A DNA stretch of 10,774 nt from an uncultured Mycoplasmatota bacterium (GTDB lineage: Bacteria; Bacillota_I; Bacilli_A; RF39; UBA660), in the NCBI GenBank assembly GCA_900554615.1, contig USIB01000043.1, forward strand, positions 1-10,774. The letters are read 5' to 3'. How positions within the stretch are numbered: position 1 is the stretch's first letter; each line of letters opens with the position of its first letter. Under the pieces are notes generated by a model. It had not been told where the DNA came from, did not search any database, and worked only from the letters and a program-made list of their open reading frames with translations. Of this stretch, positions 5,685 through 10,774 are shown in pieces. The position numbers were made by a program, and so were the translations under genes.

Positions 5685-7973
5685 ACTACAAATAGAATTA
5701 ATATATACTTCACTACTGCCATTAATAACTCCATCAATAATAACATTCTCTATATCTTTAGAAATAATTTTATCAATCCTTCTAGCACCAAATTCATAGT
5801 ATTCACATTTATCAACAATTTCATTTATAACAGAATCATTAATATTAATAATAATATCATTATACTTATTTTTAATATTATCAAGTTTTCTACTAATAAT
5901 ATTCCTAATAGAAGAATCCTCTAATCTATCAAAAATAATAACATTATCTATTCTATTAATAAAAGCAGTACTAAAAACATTCTTTAAACTAGATAAAATA
6001 TTACTATTACTAATCTTATTAAAACCAATAGAAGATTTTTCAAACCCGACATTAGAAGTCATAATAATAATAACATTATTAAATCTAATAATTTTCCCTT
6101 TAGAATCTTTTATTTTACCTTCTTCTAATATCTGATAAAATAAATTAATAACCGAAGGATGAGCTTTATCAACTTCATCGAGCAAAAGAACACTATTAGG
6201 TTTATTTCTAATTTCTTCTAATACATTCTTATTATCATCATAACCAACATAACCAGGAGAAGAACCTATTATTTTATTAACCGAAGTACTATCACTATAT
6301 TCACTCATATCCATTCTAATAAAGTTATCTTCACCTACTAACAACTTAGCATATTCTTTAGCAAGTCTACTCTTACCAACTCCAGAAGGGCCTACAAACA
6401 AAAGAGAATAACATTTATCGTTATAACCACATTTAATCCTCTTAGTAATATCAATTAAATCATCAATTGCAGTATCTTCTCCTATTATAATATCATTCAA
6501 ACCATTTCTCATATCATTAATATTCTTATTATCAGACATAATATCATATATAGGTACAGAACATCTACTACTAATAACAGAAGCAATATCATTAATAGTA
6601 ACCTTATTCTTATTATTTTTACTAGATAACTCTACTTCATTAAGACGAGACATAAGCATAGCCTCTCTTTTTCTTAAATCATATGCCTTATCAATATTAT
6701 TATCAATAATAAAACTATTCTTATCTTTACTAATTCTATTAATTTCTTTTCTAATATCCTTAAGTTTATTATCAGACAAACCACCTCTAAGTCCTACCCT
6801 AGAAGAAACCTCATCTAAAATATCAATTTCCTTATCAGGTCTATTTCTATCAAAAATATACTTTTCTGATAGATTAATAATAGAATCAATCATTTTATTA
6901 CTAATAACAACATTATGATATTTCTCATATATATCTTTAATACTAAGTAAAATATTCTTTGTCTCTACGATACTAGGTTCATTAACAAAAACCTTTTGAA
7001 ATCTTCTTTCTAAAGCAGAATCTTTTTCAATAAACTTCTTATATTCCGCAGTAGTAGTAGCCCCAATACATCTAATTTTCCCCCTAGCAAGAGCAGGTTT
7101 TAATATATTAGAAGCATCAATAGCACCCTCTGCTCCTCCTGCACCAACTAAAGTATGAATCTCATCAATAAATAAAATAATCTCACTATTATCTTCAATT
7201 TCTTTAATAACTTTTTTCATTCTCTCTTCAAATTCACCACGATACTTAGTACCCGCTACCATTGTAGCCATATCAAGTGAAATAATTTTTTTATCAATAA
7301 GTTGATTGGGAACGGCCTCCTCAGCAATAAGTCTAGATAATTCTTCAACTATTGCTGTCTTACCAACTCCTGCCTCCCCTATTAAAATCGGATTATTTTT
7401 AGTTCTTCTACATAATATTTCCATAACTCTTCTAACTTCCATATCTCTACCAATAACAGGATCTAAGTTTCCATTTTTAGCATCAAGTGTTAAATCATTC
7501 CCTAAATCATATATAAGAAGTTTCCTCTTTTTATTTTTTTTACTCTTTTTAATCAAACTACAAGAAAAATCATCATACATATCCTCTATTTCAATACCCA
7601 TACCGATAATAATCCTAATAGCAATACCTTCTCCCTCTTCCAACATAGAAAAGAATAAATGCTCCGCTGTAACTTCTCCATCATTATTCTCTTTGCTATC
7701 AATAATAGCATTTTGAATAACTTTTCTAAGTAAAGGAGTATATAAAAATATTTCATTTTTTCTATCAGTAGTACCAACAATCTTACATAATTCCTCTTTA
7801 AAATTATTATACATAAGTCCATAATTCTTTAATCTATCACAAATATTACTATCACTATTAAGTATAGCAAGAAGTAAATGTTCAGTTCCAATATAAGGAT
7901 GCCCAAGCCCTACCATTTCTTTCTTAGCATTAACTAAAATAGATTGTGCTTCTTCATTAAAATTACCAATCAT
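5661..7973 (-). CDS. clpC: ClpC-like AAA+ protein unfoldase
   Basis: A 770-residue cytoplasmic Hsp100 ATPase that unfolds proteins, probably for ClpP. The N-terminal Clp repeat domain spans about 1-135 (GHPYIGTEHLLLAIL at 24-38; VTAEHLFFSMLEEGEG at 101-116), with a lysine-rich linker at 142-151. The first ATPase has Walker A GEAGVGKT (199-206), pore loop TKYRGEFEER (242-251), Walker B ILFIDEIH (266-273) and LERRF (321-325). A short middle domain at about 400-450, with the KAYDLRKRE pattern, is ClpC-like and not the long ClpB coiled coil. The second ATPase has GPSGVGKS (528-535), SPGYVGYDD (572-580), LLLDEVDKAHP (596-606), FINRID (671-676) and FGARR (728-732). IGF at 649-651 occupies the usual ClpP-contact loop. 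It is slightly short for ClpC (often 810-850) and its second ATPase is diverged. ATG 7973 has AAAGGAGA upstream. I see no CtsR box (GGTCAAA repeat) or CIRCE, and ctsR, mcsA and mcsB are not adjacent. Confidence 0.9.
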   Translation of the reverse strand: MIGNFNEEAQSILVNAKKEMVGLGHPYIGTEHLLLAILNSDSNICDRLKNYGLMYNNFKEELCKIVGTTDRKNEIFLYTPLLRKVIQNAIIDSKENNDGEVTAEHLFFSMLEEGEGIAIRIIIGMGIEIEDMYDDFSCSLIKKSKKNKKRKLLIYDLGNDLTLDAKNGNLDPVIGRDMEVRRVMEILCRRTKNNPILIGEAGVGKTAIVEELSRLIAEEAVPNQLIDKKIISLDMATMVAGTKYRGEFEERMKKVIKEIEDNSEIILFIDEIHTLVGAGGAEGAIDASNILKPALARGKIRCIGATTTAEYKKFIEKDSALERRFQKVFVNEPSIVETKNILLSIKDIYEKYHNVVISNKMIDSIINLSEKYIFDRNRPDKEIDILDEVSSRVGLRGGLSDNKLKDIRKEINRISKDKNSFIIDNNIDKAYDLRKREAMLMSRLNEVELSSKNNKNKVTINDIASVISSRCSVPIYDIMSDNKNINDMRNGLNDIIIGEDTAIDDLIDITKRIKCGYNDKCYSLLFVGPSGVGKSRLAKEYAKLLVGEDNFIRMDMSEYSDSTSVNKIIGSSPGYVGYDDNKNVLEEIRNKPNSVLLLDEVDKAHPSVINLFYQILEEGKIKDSKGKIIRFNNVIIIMTSNVGFEKSSIGFNKISNSNILSSLKNVFSTAFINRIDNVIIFDRLEDSSIRNIISRKLDNIKNKYNDIIININDSVINEIVDKCEYYEFGARRIDKIISKDIENVIIDGVINGSSEVYINSICSKKDITTM

Positions 7974-7993
7974 AATATTCTCCTTTCATTTCT

Positions 7994-8022
7994 ATTCTAT
8001 GAATATAATGATACAATTTTAA
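7994..8022 (-). promoter_or_regulatory. Possible weak promoter of clp
   Basis: On the - strand TTAAAA (plus 8017-8022) lies 17 nt before TAGAAT (plus 7994-7999). Transcription from it would leave only about 14 nt of leader before the ATG at 7973, barely containing the AAAGGAGA site (plus 7979-7986). It is the best match I find between the upstream terminator and the gene, but it is weak. Confidence 0.3.
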
Positions 8023-8056
8023 TAATTTTAAACATCAATATTCTATTTTTTTAAAC

Positions 8057-8086
8057 AAAAAAATACCTACCGAAGTAGATATTTTT
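8057..8086 (-). terminator. Intrinsic terminator with UUCG tetraloop, end of the YfcC-type gene
   Basis: On the - strand a 12-bp stem (plus 8075-8086 with 8059-8070, one G-U pair) is capped by C(TTCG)G, the very stable UUCG tetraloop. The T run lies at plus 8057-8063. The hairpin begins 11 nt after the transporter stop at 8098-8100 and separates that gene from clp. Confidence 0.88.
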
Positions 8087-8097
8087 AAATACTATTA

Positions 8098-9552
8098 TTA
8101 TATTAAAGCCATTACAAGTAATACAAGAATTACAAGTAACAATAACATTAATACAAATCTCCAAATATACTTAACCCATGAAGTATATGGAACATCAAAA
8201 TATTTAAGTGCTACTATCAAAAGGAAACTAGTTGGTCCAATCATAGCAACAATACCATAAATACTTTGGAAAGTCATAGCATATGTATTTAACATAGATT
8301 CATTTTCAACTAAACCAATAAGTGGTGAATAAACACCAGCAACAGTATAATATAAATCAGTATGAAGTAAACTACCAAGTGCTGAAATAACACTAGCAGT
8401 AAATACATTTATACCAAGTTTAGTTTCAGAAATCCAAGTCATAATTGTAGACATAAAACTATGATTATAAGTACATACAAGTATGTCATAAGTAATAATA
8501 ACTAAGAATATAGCAGGAACCATTTTTTTAGCACCACTAACAAAGTTATCAATTACTTCATTAAACTTAACTTTATATACAAATTTAGTAATTAATGTAA
8601 ATATAATCAAAGTAATAATAATTGACATATAAGAACCTAAACTAGCCCAATTACCAAATGCATATAAACTAGGAGATACAACATTAGAGAAAATAGCAAA
8701 CTCTCCAATCTTAATACCTACTAACCATTCGTTAAACTTATCAAAACACTCTATTTTAAACAAAGTATTCCAAGGTAAATATCCAAGTATTAAAATAACA
8801 AGAATAAATACAAACATAACAATTACAGGCCAAGTTTTAATGTTTTTATAATCACCTTTTACTTCAGATACATTAACTTCATTACTTTCATTAAGTTCAT
8901 ATTTAACTTTCTTATTTTCAAGATTCTTGATATATCTATCAATAAAGAAAATAAGTAAAGCAGTACCTAGTACTAATAAAACTAATTTAGGTATCCAGTT
9001 AGCATAATCAGAAATACCAGTCATTTTTTCTATAGTAGTAGCATTATATCCATAATAACTATTAGGATCCCTAAAAGTTAAAAATAAACTAGACATAAAC
9101 CCAACTAACATAGCAACAACTGTAGAACTAATAGCAACTAACTTATCATAACCAAGTAGTAATATAATTGCTACAATAAATGGTACAAATACTAATAAGA
9201 CATTAACAAGTCCACAAGCAAAAGTAAGTACTGCAAATAAACCAGTAACAATAAAAATGAATAACTTACTATGTGATTTAACCTTTTGTGCAATATTATC
9301 AACTAATTTCTTATAAGCAGGAACTTCACTAATAACGCCATAAAAAGCTCCAAGTACTAATAGATATACTACAGTATCAAAGAAATAATAAAATGATTGA
9401 ACAAAATTCATAAACACATCGCCAAGTGCAATCATAGAATATTTTCCTTCTAATGCCGGAACAAAATATCCAAGAATAGCAAGAATACCATTAACAGCAA
9501 GTAATGCACCTAAAATAATTAAAATTACTTTAAACAAACTATGCTTTTTCAT
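8098..9552 (-). CDS. YfcC/DcuC-type membrane carrier (C4-dicarboxylate carrier family-like)
   Basis: A 484-residue polytopic membrane protein resembling the YfcC/DcuC group (PF03606) of the ion-transporter superfamily, whose members are annotated as C4-dicarboxylate, basic amino-acid or peptide carriers. Support comes from layout and several local patterns: LVLGAFYGVISEVPAYKKLV (65-84), LGYDKLVAISSTVVAMLVGF (133-152), a central FVSGAKKMVPAIFLVI (337-352) like the family's FVxGAKD segment, and a GSLLHTDLYYTVAGVYSPLIG region (393-413). A charged cytoplasmic loop covers about 205-240. I start it at ATG 9552 because AGGAGG (plus 9558-9563) lies 5 nt upstream; the in-frame ATG at 9570 would put that site inside the gene. 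It has its own promoter and terminator, hence a single-gene unit. Specificity cannot be read from the sequence, and the match is divergent. Confidence 0.75.
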   Translation of the reverse strand: MKKHSLFKVILIILGALLAVNGILAILGYFVPALEGKYSMIALGDVFMNFVQSFYYFFDTVVYLLVLGAFYGVISEVPAYKKLVDNIAQKVKSHSKLFIFIVTGLFAVLTFACGLVNVLLVFVPFIVAIILLLGYDKLVAISSTVVAMLVGFMSSLFLTFRDPNSYYGYNATTIEKMTGISDYANWIPKLVLLVLGTALLIFFIDRYIKNLENKKVKYELNESNEVNVSEVKGDYKNIKTWPVIVMFVFILVILILGYLPWNTLFKIECFDKFNEWLVGIKIGEFAIFSNVVSPSLYAFGNWASLGSYMSIIITLIIFTLITKFVYKVKFNEVIDNFVSGAKKMVPAIFLVIITYDILVCTYNHSFMSTIMTWISETKLGINVFTASVISALGSLLHTDLYYTVAGVYSPLIGLVENESMLNTYAMTFQSIYGIVAMIGPTSFLLIVALKYFDVPYTSWVKYIWRFVLMLLLLVILVLLVMALI

Positions 9553-9572
9553 AATAACCTCCTCTAACATTA

Positions 9573-9600
9573 ATTATATCACAAAAGAGTTAAATGTAAA
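9573..9600 (-). promoter_or_regulatory. Extended -10 promoter of the YfcC-type gene
   Basis: On the - strand TTTACA (plus 9595-9600, 5/6) is followed after 16 nt by TATAAT (plus 9573-9578), preceded by TGA. The nonamer TGATATAAT is identical to that of the promoter at 1921-1929. It immediately follows the T tract of the lysS terminator and sits 20 nt before the ATG at 9552. Confidence 0.75.
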
Positions 9601-9631
9601 GAAAAAAAGAGAAAAAACTATAGTTTTTCCC
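9601..9631 (-). terminator. Intrinsic terminator of lysS
   Basis: On the - strand GGGAAAAAC (plus 9623-9631) pairs with GTTTTTTCT (plus 9610-9618), using two G-U pairs, around the loop TATA. A run of seven T (plus 9602-9608) follows. It lies 21 nt after the lysS stop. The stem is mostly A-U, so strength is moderate. Confidence 0.65.
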
Positions 9632-9652
9632 TTATTTCAATAGGTTTTATGA

Positions 9653-10774
9653 TTATTTTCTTTCTTTCATTGTTGGAAACAAAATAACATCTCTTATTGA
9701 ATCAGATTCAGTAAATAGCATACATAATCTATCAATACCATATCCAATACCACCAGCAGGAGGCATACCATATTCTAATGCTTCAATGAAATCCATATCA
9801 ATATCATTAGCTTCATCATTACCAAGTTCTCTTTCCTTAATCTGATTTTCAAATCTTTCTAATTGATCGATAGGATCATTAAGCTCAGTATAAGCATTAG
9901 CAAATTCTTTTCCACCAATAAATAACTCAAATCTATCTACAAATCTAGGATCTTCAGGATTCTTTTTAGTAAGTGGACTAATCTCAATAGGATGACCATA
10001 TAAGAATGTAGGTTGAATCAAAGTATCCTCTACATATTTCTCAAAAAATAAATTAACAATATGTCCAAAACTCTTCTCATGTTCCTCAACTTCAATATGG
10101 TGTTCTTCCGCTAATTTAAGTGCTTCGTCTAAACTCATATCTTTCTTAAAGTCAATACCAGTAATCTCTTTAATAGAATCTACCATACTAACTCTTTTCC
10201 AAGGACCTTCCAAGTTAATTTCATTACCACACCAATTAAAAGTCATTCTATTAAATACCTCTTTAGCAATAGTTTGAAACATTCCTTCAGTCATATCCAT
10301 CATACCATCTAAATTACTATAAGCAAGATAAGCCTCTAATTCAGTAAATTCAGGATTATGTCTAGTATCCATACCTTCATTTCTAAATACTCTGCCTATT
10401 TCATATACTGCTTCCATACCTCCAACTAAAAGTCTCTTTAATGGAAGTTCTAAGGCAATTCTAAGATACATATCTAAATCTTGTGCATTATGATGTGTAC
10501 AGAAAGGCCTAGCACTAGCACCAGTAAGTAAAGTAGTAAGTACTGGTGTCTCAACTTCAACAAATCCCATACCATCCAAATAATTTTGAATACATCTTAT
10601 AATTCTGGGTCTTAAAAAAGCAGCCTTTTTAGAATCTTCATTCATAATTAAATCAACATATCTTCTTCTATATCTCTCTTCAATATCAGTAAGTCCGTGA
10701 AACTTCTCAGGTAAAGGTCTAAGTGCTTTAACTAAATGAGTATATTCTAAACATTTAACAGTAAGTTCACCAGT
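9653..10774 (-). CDS. lysS: Lysyl-tRNA synthetase, class II (5' end outside the window)
   Basis: The C-terminal 373 residues of class II LysRS, the cytoplasmic enzyme charging tRNA-Lys. The frame stays open to 10774 without a start. The first 43 residues encoded at 10646-10774 include ALRPLPEKFHGLTDIEERYR and the RYRRRYVDLI stretch, characteristic of LysRS just before the catalytic domain, so the ATG at 10643-10645 is an internal methionine and not the start. Then follow VETPVLTTLLTGASARPF (motif 1 region), VFRNEGMDTRHNPEFTELEAY (motif 2, only partly quoted by its key RNEG and RHNPEFTE residues), GHPIEISPLTKKNPEDPRF, EFANAYTELNDP and the motif 3 GGIGYGIDRL near the C-terminus, ending FPTMKERK. 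About 120 N-terminal residues with the anticodon-binding OB fold are expected beyond the edge. It ends in TAA at 9653-9655 and is followed by its own terminator. Confidence 0.97.
   Translation of the reverse strand, partial: TGELTVKCLEYTHLVKALRPLPEKFHGLTDIEERYRRRYVDLIMNEDSKKAAFLRPRIIRCIQNYLDGMGFVEVETPVLTTLLTGASARPFCTHHNAQDLDMYLRIALELPLKRLLVGGMEAVYEIGRVFRNEGMDTRHNPEFTELEAYLAYSNLDGMMDMTEGMFQTIAKEVFNRMTFNWCGNEINLEGPWKRVSMVDSIKEITGIDFKKDMSLDEALKLAEEHHIEVEEHEKSFGHIVNLFFEKYVEDTLIQPTFLYGHPIEISPLTKKNPEDPRFVDRFELFIGGKEFANAYTELNDPIDQLERFENQIKERELGNDEANDIDMDFIEALEYGMPPAGGIGYGIDRLCMLFTESDSIRDVILFPTMKERK

Noticed and set aside
7306..7716. 136-codon open frame on the + strand
   Set aside because: It lies wholly antisense to the conserved clp N-domain and first ATPase, with serine/isoleucine-rich low-complexity content and no convincing binding site.
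7974..8056. CtsR or CIRCE heat-shock operator upstream of clp
   Set aside because: No GGTCAAA direct repeat or TTAGCACTC inverted repeat is present on either strand.
9553..9570. ATG at 9570 as start of the YfcC-type carrier
   Set aside because: It places the AGGAGG site within the gene and lies at the expected transcription start of the promoter at 9573-9600, leaving almost no leader.
10643..10645. ATG as the start of lysS
   Set aside because: Conserved LysRS sequence continues in frame to the window edge, so this methionine is internal.
1..10774. CRISPR array, tRNA/rRNA, insertion sequence or phage genes
   Set aside because: No spaced direct repeats, cloverleaf, transposase or phage motifs were found in reading both strands.

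Overview
The window looks like chromosome from an AT-rich member of the Bacillota, probably one of the uncultured gut Bacilli related to Mollicutes (RF39-type). This rests on the low GC, near-exclusive AGA for arginine, strong AGGAGG- or AAGGTGG-type ribosome binding sites, compact intrinsic terminators and Firmicute families (DUF951, ClpC, CapA). UGA is a stop here: the Clp gene ends on TGA and tryptophan is TGG, so the Mycoplasma code is not used. The lineage is an inference; there is no rRNA or other decisive marker.

Layout. Positions 1-50 hold two hairpins of unknown origin. From about 54 to 1850 there is a leftward unit: a small DUF951 gene (1602-1796) overlapping an AbgT-family transporter gene (86-1621), with a promoter at its right end and an intrinsic terminator at its left. 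A rightward two-gene operon follows from a strong extended -10 promoter. Its first gene (1957-3297) is a membrane-anchored protein with an internally duplicated extracellular domain, and its second (3299-4327) is a membrane-anchored NAGPA-type phosphodiester glycosidase; a terminator overlaps the second stop codon. Next is a separately transcribed, membrane-anchored CapA-type metallophosphoesterase-fold protein (4405-5655). The remaining genes run leftward: a ClpC-like AAA+ unfoldase (5661-7973), a YfcC/DcuC-type carrier (8098-9552) and lysyl-tRNA synthetase, whose 5' end is cut by the right edge (9653-10774). The two groups meet tail to tail at 5655/5661, where one hairpin lies partly inside the last codons of clp.

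How the genes relate. The three rightward genes all encode one N-terminal membrane anchor and an outside domain, so they look like a cell-surface segment that may act on phosphodiester-linked glycans or other wall polymers; that role is inferred from families only. The two carriers belong to the ion-transporter superfamily and suggest uptake of peptide- or carboxylate-type nutrients. ClpC and LysRS are housekeeping genes. I found no tRNA, rRNA, CRISPR array, insertion sequence, phage gene or toxin-antitoxin pair. I see no convincing new defence or mobile system; the least explained item is the duplicated-domain surface protein coupled to the glycosidase.
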